In this document: in pieces, positions 22,740 through 34,150 of the stretch
Layout: every line of letters begins with the position of its first letter
How positions within the stretch are numbered: position 1 is the stretch's first letter
DNA from: Isoetes taiwanensis
Taxonomy: Eukaryota; Streptophyta; Lycopodiopsida; Isoetales; Isoetaceae
DNA: 64,000 nucleotides
Direction of reading: 5' to 3'
Assembly (NCBI GenBank): GCA_021234155.1
Contig: JAJEKV010000036.1
Span: 9,873,426 to 9,937,425, forward strand
Translations under genes and position numbers: made by a program
Notes under the pieces: model-generated
What the model saw: only the letters and a program-made list of their open reading frames with translations
Told to the model about the DNA's origin: nothing
Database searches by the model: none

Positions 22740-24018
22740 TCAAAAGTCATCGTAAGAGCGACCGTTGGATCGATTAGACGAACGATCAGAGGGGCGATCG
22801 TAGGGACCAGAGCGGCTACTACGGGGGCCATCACGGGAAGAACGGTCACTACCGTAACGGTCTCTGGGGCCACCGTTACTGCGACTGCGGTCACTGCCAC
22901 GTCCGCCAGAATAGGAAGACCGTTCACCGTAGCGGCCACCGCCTTCACCGCCGCTGGGGCAGTCTCTGGCCCAGTGTCCAGATTCACCGCATTTGAAACA
23001 ATTTCCGCTGCCAGCTCCGCCTCCGCCGCCGCCGCGCCGCTCGCCTCCGCCCCTGTACCCGCCACCGCCGCCTCCTCCGCCGCCGCCGCCCCTTGGGCCT
23101 CCCTTTGGCTGTGCCTTGCTTACTGTTATGTTTCTTCCGTCCAGATCTTTGCCATGCATGTTGTCTATGGCGTCTTCCATTGATGCCTCATCCTTGAAGG
23201 TCACAAACCCGAAGCCCTTTGGCCTCCCGGAATCTCTGTCCACTACTACCTGCACAAATAAACGCCTTCCCTGTCAGAAATCATCACTTTCTCCTGTATT
23301 TTCCTTTCTTTTCTGTAACATAACTCTTGCATCCAGATCCATACATAAAAAATCTATGTTCTGAATCTACTCTTACAGATCTACGCTTTTAAGTGTCTCT
23401 TAAGCTAACATAAACGGAAAAACACGCATCTTCATCTGTCTTTTTGCAAGAATCTGCAGAAATGTCCTCTACTAAAAGCATCTTTCTTGTGCATCTCTAT
23501 AACACACCATAAATTAACAATTCTTCAGATATCTACATGCATCATCCCATACCCGAACAATAACCCTTCAGATCTTACGAAAAAAGCAAAATCCTTAACC
23601 AAAACTCCAACATCTCCCTAATTTCTCCATATACTAACAAAATAAACCAAATTCTAACGATCTTTACAGCAAGATTAGCCAAGAAACGCGCAATAAACTT
23701 CACAAAGCCATGTTTCGTTCCACAAAACGATGGACAATGACAAAGATTTTAGCGTGCGAGAAAAACTTTTAATATGGTTCCTACCTGTTCCGATCTGTAA
23801 AAATGACAAGAGGTGCAAAGAGCTCATGATAATGATCAAACAGAGGTGTCAAACTAGAGCGGCCACATCCAAAAGTACATCATCATATCATTCAAAGTAA
23901 CCTTGGCTTCGAGGATGCTGCCATAAGGCCTGAAGGCGGATTCGAGGCCCCGATCTGTGGTATCCCAAGAAAGGCCTCCTACAAAACACCGGAATTCCTC
24001 CACTTGTGCTGACGCCAT
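22740..24018 (-). CDS. RZ-1-type glycine-rich RNA-binding protein with CCHC zinc knuckle
   Basis: Apparently intact two-exon gene. Exon 1 (24018-23902) starts [20 protein letters not shown], carries RNP2 (CFVGGL) and ends ...ILEAK. A GT-AG intron spans 23901-23250. Exon 2 (23249-22740) continues [18 protein letters not shown] with RNP1 (KGFGFVTF), completes the RRM, then a Gly-rich linker, one CCHC zinc knuckle ([14 protein letters not shown]), and an Arg/Ser/Gly/Asp tail ending SYDDF. Total 208 residues, close to the RZ-1A family size. Such proteins bind RNA in the nucleus, affect splicing and the cold response, and act as RNA chaperones. The donor and acceptor keep the reading frame. The start fits the family (MS/MA..VEYRCFVGGL). 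Confidence 0.93.
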
Positions 24019-24019
24019 G

Positions 24020-24930
24020 GATCTGCCAAGCTAAAACACGAAAAAAAAAGAGAAAAGACTTGCTGCCGCAGAAGAAAATTTTCACAGCGGCAGAGCTCTT
24101 GATAGACCGGATTAAAAAGAAATCAAGGACAGCCACGCTTCGAATATCCGCCCTCTTCTCGAAGATAAGACCAACGGATGGACGGCTATCGTCCTTTTCA
24201 ATCCAACGGTTTATAATGCTCCGATAATTTAAGCCCATCTTTCAAGAGTCGTCGGTCTAAAGGCTCGGTCTGCTAAGGAACCTACGAGGTAGTTGCGAAT
24301 TACAACTTTACAAGTTTAGTTAGGGGAGGGTGTCCGTTGGCTGCGCACTTAAGCGCAGAATCCATATGCCTACTACATAGGCAGCTTGTAAGCTGTGTGC
24401 TCCACATTGCAACATGCCCAAGGAGATGCTCCATAGCACTTATCCTCTGAAATACCAAACTGGCATTGCGAGCTCAACATATGAATCTTCAAAGTGATGG
24501 GGGTATAGGTACCACCAGGGCTAAGGCAGCACCCATATAGGCTACAAGATAGCCATCGAGGGCTGCAGTAATTGCCCATGCAAGGCTACCTAACTATCCA
24601 ATCCCCTTGTCAATAAGGGCTTACAATTACCTTACCTGTTTAGGACTAATAAAAGAACTTATTTACTGTAAAACAAGTATCAAAATAATCAACAGAAGTG
24701 GTATTTACAGAAACACATTGATATTGCTATGAATTATTTACAAATGTCTTTCTATAAAACAACCTTGAATTGATTGTCTTTTATCAAAAGCAAGAAGAAG
24801 AAATCATGATGTCCTTTAAGATGGTCATTGGAATGACTGTTCTCCATTGGTTGTACCTGAAAAAAGACAATTCATATTCACATAATAATGGAGCAAAAAC
24901 ATTTAAGTCATACCTAGAGTATACTCACCA
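24020..24930. promoter_or_regulatory. Upstream region of RZ-1 gene and spacer
   Basis: The RZ-1 gene reads leftward, so its 5' UTR and promoter should lie in about 24019-24400. I could not assign a convincing TATA box. The rest shows no gene. Confidence 0.3.
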
Positions 24931-24933
24931 CTA

Positions 24934-25479
24934 CTAGTTTGTTCGTCCATTGACATTAGTTTCCCTTTTGCTCTTCAGTAGCAAAAACCTCCTCTTTCTC
25001 ATCTCATATGCAACTATGTCAATTTCTCTGGGCTGACATAAAGGAATGTGACGTCGGCCCATACCATATAAGAGGCTTCTCAATCTTCTGGTGCCAGCCT
25101 CCCATTCAACCTCTGCCTTCTTTTGCATCTCTTTCTCTTCTTTCCTTCGTTTCCTACCTACCTCAATTAATTCCTTCTCTTTCCTCTTTCTTGCTTGAGC
25201 TGCCTTTTTTTCTTCTGCCTTTTGTTTCTTAATGCTTTCAGCCTCAGCTTTTCTAGCCCTCTCTTCCTGCACAGCCTTAATCCACCCACCACTTGTAATG
25301 TAATGCACTTGAGGATTTTTAGGTAATGTAGCTGCGTTAGATGGAGTTTCAGGCATGGATGTCACTAATCTAGATGGTGCAACAAATGCATCTAATCCGT
25401 TCTTGCTCGTAGATGCGTCAAACATTAATTCTTGCAATTCAAACAAATACATAATAAGTTCAAATTTATAAACTGTCAA
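24934..25479 (-). CDS. Lys/Glu-rich coiled-coil exon, probably the tail of the pogo gene
   Basis: Minus-strand frame, with ELMFDASTSKNGLDAFVAPS followed by VHYITSGGWIKAVQEERARK and a long charged helix rich in KAEEKKAAQARKRK. It is on the same strand and downstream of the DDE_1 transposase, and such charged tails occur in Tigger/Jerky proteins. The link by splicing is inferred; it could be a separate small gene. Confidence 0.45.
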   Translation of the reverse strand: MTVYKFELIMYLFELQELMFDASTSKNGLDAFVAPSRLVTSMPETPSNAATLPKNPQVHYITSGGWIKAVQEERARKAEAESIKKQKAEEKKAAQARKRKEKELIEVGRKRRKEEKEMQKKAEVEWEAGTRRLRSLLYGMGRRHIPLCQPREIDIVAYEMRKRRFLLLKSKRETNVNGRTN

Positions 25480-26139
25480 GACATCTAATAATCAGTTATG
25501 ACCAAAAAATTCTACTTATTATTATAGTTAATATAATCATCTCGGTTGTACAACATTCTCCCTGCTCAATTTGATCTGACGTATTCCCCAACTCTTGACT
25601 TGTTTTACAGCTTGAACGTGCCAAATAGCAACAACGTTTATAATAAACTTGTTTATACCTTTGCATTCAAAATTGAAAGTTAAAACGCATCGAATGATCA
25701 TGCACAAACCATGGGGCTTTTGACTTGTTTATTTGTCATTCTGGGCCAATTCTGAAAACAAGCACAGCTAAAGACAAAGACACCCATGTCAATTGGCAGC
25801 CAATGGACCAGATATTTCCTTCTATCTTCTAGATCATAGACCTAAGTGTAAATAAAGCAACATGCTTGGACGAACCTGTTGTGGATGGAAAAGCATGCTT
25901 TCGCGCAGTGCTTGGACCAGCTTGATCAGCAGTAGCCACATTCATCAATATTTCTAGTCCTTGAATTCTGTATTAAGAGAAAATGATCAAACAAAGTTTT
26001 TCGAATAAACACTGCTAAATGTCATTAGTAATTTCAAGAGTTAATAAACTCACCTTGGCATGAATGCATCATCCAAGTGCTGTTTATGATCATGTGGCCC
26101 TAAAAGAGGATCGATATCTTCTTCATCCTCAAGTTGGAG

Positions 26140-26330
26140 ATCTTGGAGTACAACAGATGTTCTTGAGAATGCAGGACGATCTATAATAGCAGGGTTTAAT
26201 GGCCACATTCCAATGGCTTCAAAGCCAGTCTAATCTAACCTGTTGTTGAGGATACAATAGTAATAAAACCGTCTATTACAGTAGGATTTAATGGCCAAAT
26301 CCCAGTGGCTTTGAAGCCAGCTCTAATATT
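26140..26330 (-). repeat. Duplicated C-terminal exon piece of the pogo gene
   Basis: The coding for GF(K/E)A(T/I)G(I/M)WPLNP(T/A)(V/I)ID is present twice, at about 26280-26330 and 26180-26235, with several differences. The second copy continues into an acidic tail EDEEDIDPLLGPHDHK. Confidence 0.65.
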
Positions 26331-27659
26331 CTCAGTGTAAGAGCCGTAGACAATGCTTTCGAAATTAAACCTGCACAAGAATAATAAGGTCAACCTAACA
26401 AAGGAAAGAACTTGGAAATTACATCAACATACCTGCTAATTGTGCCTTATTTGGCTCCAAGGTGCCATCATTCATGTATTCAACTCTATTTCTCCTGAAA
26501 TATTGCTTAAATGGTCCAAAAACCGCCATATCAAGTGGTTGCATTTTGTGAGAAGTATGAGCTGGTAGAATTACAAGATGAATTCCTAGAGATCTGGCTA
26601 GAAGGATGACATGATCTTCTACATGACTGCCATGTCCATCTAAGATTATAAGATGTGGATTATTTTCATCAACACCCCCAGGTACATTAGTCTTAAAATG
26701 TTCTTTCAACCAAAATATGAACAATTCACTAGTCATCCAAGCCTCAGGCTACACGGACATACCAGCGCCAACCTCACAATTAACAACATGATTTGCTCTT
26801 AGCCTATTGCCTTTGAAAATGTAAAAGTTAGGCATAGCACTGCCGGAATCATTACAACAAGCTAAAACAGTCACCCACTCTCGGTTTCTCATCACCATCT
26901 CATGGACAGCCCTACTTCCTTTCTTAGATATAACTCTTAAGCCACTAACTTTCCCTGCTTGAATGCCCGTTTCATCCGCATTCCAGATATGGCTAGGATC
27001 AAAGTTAAAGTGGCTATAAACTCCTTGTAAAGTTGTGTAGAAGCACCCAAGTGTTGTAGGATTCATTGCTCGTCCTCGTACCATATCTAAAGTTTCTGTA
27101 GATCTCAGTGCAATATCAGGGTGCCTTTTCTTGAATAAATTCCACCATTTGTCTCCTGGCTGGCCATTTGCCCATAATGTATGCGCATTGCCTTCACCTA
27201 TTTTTGCTGCCTTCATCTTGAATTGTTCTTTTGTTACTCCCATGCCTGCTGCTACTCTATCTAGTGCCCACTTCTTTAGCTCCATTTCTTGCTCACTGCT
27301 TAAACACTTAGGTTCCTGGCCAGCTTTCTTGTTATGCTTTCCTCTCATCCAATTTCTGATAGAAGATTCAGGAATGTTAACTGTCTTGCAGCTTCCCTGA
27401 TCGTTAGTATCTCTTTACTATCTAACATCCTAAGTGCTTCAAGCATATTTTCAACTGACCAGCCTCCTCTAACCATCCTTCTTAAAGCCTGTTGTTGTTG
27501 AGGTGCTGGATTGCTATTGTGCAAACATTTTTTTCTAAAATGAGGGAGATCCACTCTCTTCCTTTTAGGAACTGATGGCATTGGCATTGCCCTATTTGTC
27601 CTATTAGTATCTAGCCTTGATCTTGTGATAGGCATGTTATCCAACTGATCTGCCAAATA

Positions 27660-28800
27660 GAAATCAAATTGAGAAACAAGAGACTAAGCATCCAATTAAC
27701 TCCTAATAATTTAGCAAGAACTGAAACTTAAGAAAGCATAACATGGAATCTCAAAAAATCAGCATGTTCATAGCCAAAGAAAATGCAAGAAAGAAAGATC
27801 AAGAAATTTGCAGCCTAGAAAGATCAAGAATGCTAGAAAGCCTAGATTTGTTGTATACATTAATAGCAAGCATAAAGCAAAATCTCATCAAATCCACACA
27901 TTCGTATCCAAAGAAAATGCTAGAAGAGATCACTGACCTTTGGATAGCAAAGAATTGCAGCCTCTAAGCTACAATGCAGTGATTCGTGGATGCTGGAGAG
28001 TCTAGATTTGCAGCCTGTAAACTAAGGTGTAGCCATTTGTGGATGCCGGAGTGCCTTCCCTAGATTACACAGCAGCCTTTATTGAATGCCGGAGAGCCCT
28101 AATCTACAACGTGCAGACGTTCAAGGATGCCGAGGAGCATCCCAACATCCTCCAAACATCATTCGTTAGCTGTGTACGCATCACTAATTGGAACGACGAA
28201 AAGTTCTTCTTTGCACTTTTCACGTCCGCATTTGGGATATCCACGTCCGCAATTGGACAAACGCCGTCGACGGCGTACCTCCCCTACCGTTGGAAGTTTA
28301 AGAATGTGGCCTCATGGGCTAGCGCCTTATACGTAGTAATTGAACCATGGCATATCCATGGCATATCCATAGTATATTTATGTTGTGTTTGAACCACAAA
28401 AAGTACACGGCATTTTCTAGGGACTTAGGCCAGATGTCAACGATAGCTTTAGAAAGTACGTGGCTTTTTTTTCGCGCGAAAATGCAAAATTGCTGGCAAA
28501 TATGCTACCCTATAATTCCACTAAAGCGCCAACATCTTAACACGTCACGAACATTGTACATGCTTTCGTTTTTTGGGTTGCCCCTAGGGGGGCAAACCCT
28601 TGTTTATGTGGGCTTTTGGCATATCCTAGGTATATCCTAGAATATCCCTAGGATATGCTGGTGACTGCTCCAAACCTCCTATTTCCTGTAAACTGGCGGT
28701 CACCTGGTCCGGTTTCTTTCTTTCTGTGCTCAAGGTCGCTCTGTGGAGATCGGCAGCAGAAATGCATTCATTTGCTCGTCAACATAATAAGTGCACTCAA
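27660..28800. other. Spacer with degenerate short repeats
   Basis: At 27743-28135 small degenerate units recur (AAAGATCAAGAA; GTGGATGC(T/C)GGAG; CAGCCT). The plus ORFs at 27743, 28039 and 28347 have no recognisable domain and look like by-products. It may hold the 5' end of the pogo element. Confidence 0.4.
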
Positions 28801-29265
28801 GTTCGAGGGCTCCTCAAGCCTAAGCCAACGCCCCAGGAGCAATGTCGAGAATGGCAGCGCCGTTTGCGCCAAGAGTCTCGCAATGTAGAATGCGAAATTA
28901 GGGGTATGTCATATCTTAGCACTAATCTGCTTTTTTTTTTCTAGTGATTAAGTGATGCATTTGCTTGTAATGACCACAATTCAGTGAATCTCCTCTTAGT
29001 TTTTGCGATATAATCATTTACCCTAAATTCCAAGGTTTCGTACATGATGCAGTCTCAGAAGTAATTTAGAAAACTCTAGATCTCTTCATTTGATTAATTA
29101 GTAAGATGAGTTGCTAATTGTGAGAGATCTGGTCTCTGGATGTCTCCTCGCTCTGGTCATAAATACTCTTTCCTATTTTAATATTCAGATATACAACATG
29201 AGGAAAAGAATGTGCAAAAAGCTATAAAAGAAGCAGTCAAACGAAATGATCCAGCATCAGCAAAG
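28801..29265 (+). pseudogene. VPS24/CHMP3 (ESCRT-III subunit) gene fragment, two exons
   Basis: Exon 1 (28801-28903) reads VRGLLKPKPTPQEQCREWQR then RLRQESRNVECEIR and ends in phase 1. A GT-AG intron spans 28904-29188. Exon 2 (29189-29265) completes an Asp codon and reads IQHEEKNVQKAIKEAVKRND then PASAK, followed by a GT donor. This is the N-terminal helix 1 and start of helix 2 of VPS24/CHMP3, which polymerises on endosomes for vesicle budding. The usual Met-Glu start is not at its expected place, and no later exons (about 170 residues) are seen in the window. Because the intron is kept, it is not a processed copy. It is either the first exons of a gene with very long introns or, more likely given the missing start and the next feature, a captured fragment. 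Confidence 0.75.
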
Positions 29266-29347
29266 GTGTGATATTCTATTGCTTCAGGTAAGGTTATTCT
29301 TCGTAGCACTAGGTGTCTGACATTGATAAAAAGATCTCCTAGTGCAG

Positions 29348-31008
29348 GGACAAGATTTTGTGGATATGCTCTAGCTGAAGGAGCTCCTGCGATGTCTCTC
29401 TTAGAATTGGTAAAGCGCTTAGTTTCATTTGCATTGCCTTCATCAGATACAGGTCCTGACATTCAAGAGGGAGTTTGCCATACTCTATCTCAAGCTTGCC
29501 TCAGCCTTGGTAAGCTAGAGCACTGGAGACAAGCATTAGGAGAATTCTTGTCAGGAAAATTGCTAAATTCTTTGCTTAAGGGGGCTCCAACATCTCGTGC
29601 AAGAGTTTACATTTTAAAGCTTGCTTCTTTTCTACCTCCCAAACATGCCCCAGAGATAGTAAAGTACTGTGGTCAACTTGTGATGAACTGCATTAAAGAG
29701 CCACCTGATCTGTCTGCATGTGAAGAAATCAAGGCAGTTCATTCCTTCGTACTTGCATGGGGAGGCTTTGAAGACCTTATGCAATCACTAAAAGACATTC
29801 TTTTAGGTGTTCAAATGACTGATGCAGCAGAGCCTACCATGGCTGAACATCGCCCTGTTAAACGATTGAAAAGATGTGTAAAATCCAACTGGCCTAAGCT
29901 GATGGGCATAAAACTGCAGAAGGGTGAATCTGGAGACATGCACTTAATGGCTGCAGCTGAAGCTACATGGCATGTACAGAGCTTGTTAGCACAAGATGAA
30001 ACTTGTAAAGCCCTGCTCACATGTGGAAGTTTGAAGGAGCTCTTTTCATGCCTTAGAGATCTAGTGCAGGTATCTATGAGAAGTGTTCAAATGGGCATAA
30101 CTATACCAGGTGTAATATCAGTCGCACCCATTACAGCCTTCATTAAATTGTCATTACACTTGGCATTAGAAGATTGTCAAACAATCGTTGAGGCAAGGAC
30201 TTCTAATGGGAAAAGGAAAGGTGCTAATGGTTGTCTGTTGCCATTACGGGTATGGATTCTAACCTTTGCCAACTATCTGTCTAACCTGAATTTTGTTGAC
30301 ATGAAGTTTTTTTGGATTATGGCAGGATAAGATGGATACTATTCTGATGGATTTGACGGATTGGACAGAAGAAATGATGAAATCAATCTTACAGAAGGAG
30401 CTTGATACCTTCTTAAAACAAGGCGAAGGGTCTGCTTCTTCTGTTAGACGTAAGTCAGCATGCAGAAAAACTCTTCGCAACGAAGTTTTAAGTAATTCGG
30501 GTTTGTTTCCACAAGATGCCAGCAATTCAATTTAATCAGTCCGTGTGTTTTAAGTATTAATGTTCTCAAAGTCATCTTGGTTTCCAGGGGCTCATTCATT
30601 CGATAAAGTCATGGCACAGACATTGCGGATGACAACAGCATTTCTGTGTGCAGCTTGTGAATCATTAACTCTTGAACTGATTACGAGGAATGCCACAAAA
30701 GAAAGGTGCCTCAAATTTGCATGCAACTTTTTCAAGGCAGCATTAATAAGCTTGGATGAAAGAAAGTTTCTCAAGGAAATGAAGGAGGCATTAGTATATT
30801 TGAGAACATCTGCCATATATGCTGCAAAGCTGGCCCACTTGTGTTTGAAAGGCGATGATGGGACTTTACTTCCTGATGCAGTGGAACTCTCGCATTATCT
30901 TTTCCATTTTCTAGCATTAAGTGAGCAATATGAAGAATTGTCTTCAATATGTTTATTGTCTACCTTTAGACAGTGGATGCCAGAGCTTATTTCTGTGTCA
31001 TTATACAA
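29348..31008 (+). CDS. Helical-repeat protein exons, possibly condensin-II subunit CAP-G2
   Basis: Three exons with matched splice phases: 29348-30249 (enters after AG, phase 1, ends at CGG|GTATGG), 30326-30449 (ends at donor GTAAGT, phase 1), and 30588-31008 (ends at GTTAGT). The first exon reads GTRFCGYALAEGAPAMSLLE, a leucine-rich alpha-helical stretch including SRARVYILKLASFLPP, and a basic KRLKR. The last has RMTTAFLCAACESLTLELIT and YLRTSAIYAAKLAHL. The look is HEAT/ARM-like. Resemblance to plant CAP-G2 (HEB1-like) sequences is from memory and weak. N- and C-terminal exons are missing from the window. Downstream, a retrotransposon (31385-34145) sits where the next intron would be. No internal stop is seen, so the part could be transcribed. 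Confidence 0.55.
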
Positions 31009-31384
31009 GTTAGTTTTTATGATTTCTTTGTCTTTTGTTTTTACAATCTAACGACACCTGCTAGATTTTTCATTATAAGCATTGTCAATCTTTGATGTGT
31101 TTGGTGTTGCTTTATCTTTATCACATCGTCGTTTTTTTTTGGGTCATTTCTTGCACTAGGGGTTCTTTTTGTTCTTTGTTATGATGTAAAATTATCCTTC
31201 ATTTGGCAAATCCTTTTTGGCCCATCGAGTTTATTATCATATTCTTATGGATCCTTAGACCTTTCACTTTTTCTTTGGTCGAGAACTCTGAACCTATCTC
31301 CTTCAATTGGTGTCTTGAATTTTACACTTTGTATGATTCGTTGTTTTTGTTAGATCTCATTTTTATTCAAGGTTAGTTGGTGTT

Positions 31385-32182
31385 TGTTATGAATATGGTA
31401 GCTCGGGGGAGTGGTCTTGGACGTTAGTCTTGGTGGACTAGCATGGGTGTGTAAGAATGGCAAATTATGGGCAAAGCAAGGCAAATAAATGGCAATGAAA
31501 CCTTATAATGGTTATGGTTAAATAATATCTTGGAGGCAAGATATTATTTAATGGTTAAGGTTCTAGAGTTTAAATATAGTTGAGCCAAGATTGTATTCTT
31601 ATATTCAAAAGTCAAAGATAAATATAAAAATAACTAAAGCCAAAATTAGTTTCAAAGGAAAAGGTAAACGTAACTATTAAACTATAAAAGAAGTGATGGG
31701 CATGAATAGTTATTATTAGACGACCACCTTTTTGGACAAACTACTTTAGCTCTAACTCTAATTTGAATATCTTCTGGACCATGTGACCGCATTCATGTTT
31801 TGTTGGACCGCCGTTGCTTGTTACTTTGCTATTGCCAGCAAGCCTTGCCATAATTCTACCAGTTCTTCGCACCCAGTGACCCAGTTGGGCGGTGAACTAC
31901 CAAAGACTGGTTATGCATCTGGATCTAGCTCCAGTTCTGGTGAACTAAGAGCTTGACCAATCTGAGTTATTGGTGTAACTCGTATGCTATGTTTATTGGA
32001 TCTGTGCTTGTTTGTCGTCTTATTTCATACTAGTTCATTTTGTCATTGCTAACCGTTTATTCTGTGGATTGTGTAGCAAACCTGGACAGTTTACAGGTTA
32101 TAAGATTATGATTTGTTTGAAGAAGTATGGTATTCTGTTTAGAAGATATAAAAGGTATGGTCCATTGTTGCGAACCATAACA
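31385..32182 (+). repeat. 5' LTR (short LTR element)
   Basis: 798 bp, TGTTATG...CATAACA. The terminal seven bases are inverted complements. Confidence 0.93.
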
Positions 32183-32184
32183 AT

Positions 32185-32199
32185 TGGTATCAGAGCCAA
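32185..32199 (+). other. Primer-binding site (initiator tRNA-Met)
   Basis: TGGTATCAGAGCCAA lies two bases after the 5' LTR. Confidence 0.9.
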
Positions 32200-33344
32200 G
32201 CTAGTCCTAAAGTTTGCAAAGACTTCTGGTTGGTGGAGATTGCAAACAGGAATATAGAATCTTATTCTGGCTATTCTTGATGTTTGTAAGTCATCTAGTT
32301 GGTGCTAATGATTACAAATTGGAATAGAATTCCTCCTCCTGAGAATCTAAATGATTTTCTTTCTATGAATTTAAAATTTTAACTTCTTGGATCATTCTTT
32401 CCAATCCGATTCTACCCAGAGTAATCAACCTTTGGATATCAGTATAAAAAAATTGTTTGTTGCAGGAAACATATAGGTGCAGGTGATTGGTGACGTGGAA
32501 TAAGTAGAGGGAACTAAGCCTAATCTTCCTTATCAATCCATTTTATTTGCCAAAATGGATCTCCTTCCAATCAAGCCTAACCAAAACTGACAATCCATCT
32601 CCTTGGCCAGGATGGATCTCCGTTGAAACTTTTCCTGCATGTACGGAGGGCGTATCTATGGTGGACGGATCAATTTTATCTGAACTCTGAACTATTCCAG
32701 ACTAGCGAATTCTAAACAATGTTAAGTGCGGCCCATTGTTTTAGTAAGATCTCTTGATAATGAATATCTGTCTATAAGAAACTGTAGTTTAAAAGTAGAG
32801 GTGACTTCAAAATCGGTTAAAAGATTTTAAAGGATTCATGCCTTTAGAGAAATTGTAAATCTATTTTATGATTGTGTTGCTTCCTTCTAATGAATGATAA
32901 TGCCATTAATAATTGCACAATGGTTGGTGCCATAAGTGTTGATGTTAATGGATGACATTGAAATTCTAGATTGGTGTCTAGAGTTTTGTGCAGTAGTTGG
33001 TGCTATTGGTTGGAGTCGGTGCTTTAACAGAAACCTTGATCTTTTCTTAACCTTGCCTTTATCTTAAAATTTAATTTTATCTAGTAGATCTTAAGCTTTG
33101 CTAATATATCTCAAAAGAATAATCAAATCTCCCCTGAATCTTTATCTTAATCTTTAGCCACAATAGTTGTGATTGTCATAAGTATTTGGTGCTATTTGTG
33201 AGATCATAATCCTAGACTTTGGCCCTTAAAATGGATTGAGATGGTGCTCATGTACAAATTGAGTTGGCGCTCATGTACAAATTGAATTGGTGCTTAATTT
33301 GTGGTTTACAACTGAGATCAGTTGCTTCCAAAAAAGGGAAGAAT
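32200..33344 (+). other. Non-coding interior of short LTR element, with purine tract
   Basis: No ORF of note. It ends in the purine tract AAAAAAGGGAAGAA directly before the 3' LTR. Confidence 0.8.
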
Positions 33345-34145
33345 TGTTATGAATATGGTAGCTCGGGGGAGTGGTCTTGGACGTTAGTCTTGGTGGACTG
33401 GCATGGGTGTATAAGAATGGCAAATTATGGGCAAAGCAAGGCAAATAAATGGCAATGAAACCTTATAATGGTTATGGTTAAATAATATCTTGGAGGCAAG
33501 ATATTATTTAATGGTTAAGGTTCTAGAGTTTAAATATAGTTGAGCCAAGATTGTATTCTTATATTCAAAAGTCAAAGATAAATATAAAAATAACTAAAGC
33601 AAAAATTAGTTTCAAAGGAAAAGGTAGAACGTAACTATTAAACTATAAAAGAAGTGATGGGCGTGAATAGTTATTATTAGCCGACCACCTTTTTGGACAA
33701 ACTACTTTAGCTTTAACTCTAATTTGAATATCTCCTGGACCATGTGACCGCATTCATGTTTTGTTAGACCGCCCTTGCTTGTTACTTTGCTATTGCCAGC
33801 AAGCCTTGCCATAATTCTGCCAGTTCTTCGCACCGAGTGACCCGGTTGGGCGGTGAACTACCAAAGACTGGTTAATGCATCTGGATCTAGCTCCAGTTCT
33901 GGTGAACTAAGAGCTTGACCAATCTGAGTTATTGGTGTAACTCATATGCTATGTTTATTGGATCTGTGCTTATTTGTCGTCTTATTTCATACTTAGTTCA
34001 TTCTGTCATTGCTAACCGTTTATTCTGTGGATTGTATAGCAAACCTGGACAGTTTATAGATTATAAGATTATGATTTGTTTGAAGAAGTCTGGTATTCTG
34101 TTTAGAAGAGATAAAAGGTATGGTCCATTGTTGTGAACCATAACA
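33345..34145 (+). repeat. 3' LTR (short LTR element)
   Basis: 801 bp, same ends as the 5' LTR, followed by the GTGTT duplication. Confidence 0.93.
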
Positions 34146-34150
34146 GTGTT

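Larger units (their letters stand above)
24934..27656 (-). pseudogene. pogo/Tigger-like (DDE_1, CENP-B/Jerky type) transposase gene, broken
   Basis: Minus-strand pogo-family transposase with psq-like and CENPB-type DNA-binding parts then a DDE_1 nuclease. Frame 1 (27345-27656) covers a basic N-terminus and a helix-turn-helix (MLEALRMLDSKEILTIREAARQ). A frame shift follows near 27350. The main frame (26749-27348) has SSIRNWMRGKHNKKAG, the CENPB helices, and the first catalytic Asp in IWNADETGIQAGK. A stop at about 26748 precedes WMTSELFIFWLKEHF, LIILDGHGSHVEDH (second Asp) and SHKMQPLDMAVFGPFKQYF (third Asp), 26419-26736. Exon-like pieces downstream give GFKATGIWPLNP (26300-26370) and, after short gaps, a Lys/Glu-rich coiled coil (25479-24934). 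The frame shift and stop argue against a domesticated gene. Confidence 0.85.
31385..34145 (+). mobile_element. Short non-coding LTR retrotransposon, TSD GTGTT
   Basis: Two near-identical LTRs of about 800 bp start TGTTATGAATATGG and end CCATAACA, flanked by the perfect 5-bp duplication GTGTT (31380-31384 and 34146-34150). Primer site and purine tract are in the expected places. The 1.16 kb interior has no coding capacity, so the element depends on another one. It landed next to the helical-repeat exons, probably in an intron. Few LTR differences by eye indicate a fairly recent event. Confidence 0.95.

Noticed and set aside
22694-23364. Ala-rich and Pro-rich ORFs overlapping the RZ-1 gene
   Set aside because: They are other-frame or antisense translations of the GC-rich glycine-coding stretch of the RZ-1 gene.
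27743-27967. 74-codon plus-strand ORF near the pogo gene
   Set aside because: Made of short degenerate repeats and lies where the untranslated 5' region of the minus-strand pogo gene is expected.
28039-28392. 117-codon plus-strand ORF
   Set aside because: Starts in degenerate repeats and shows no recognisable domain.
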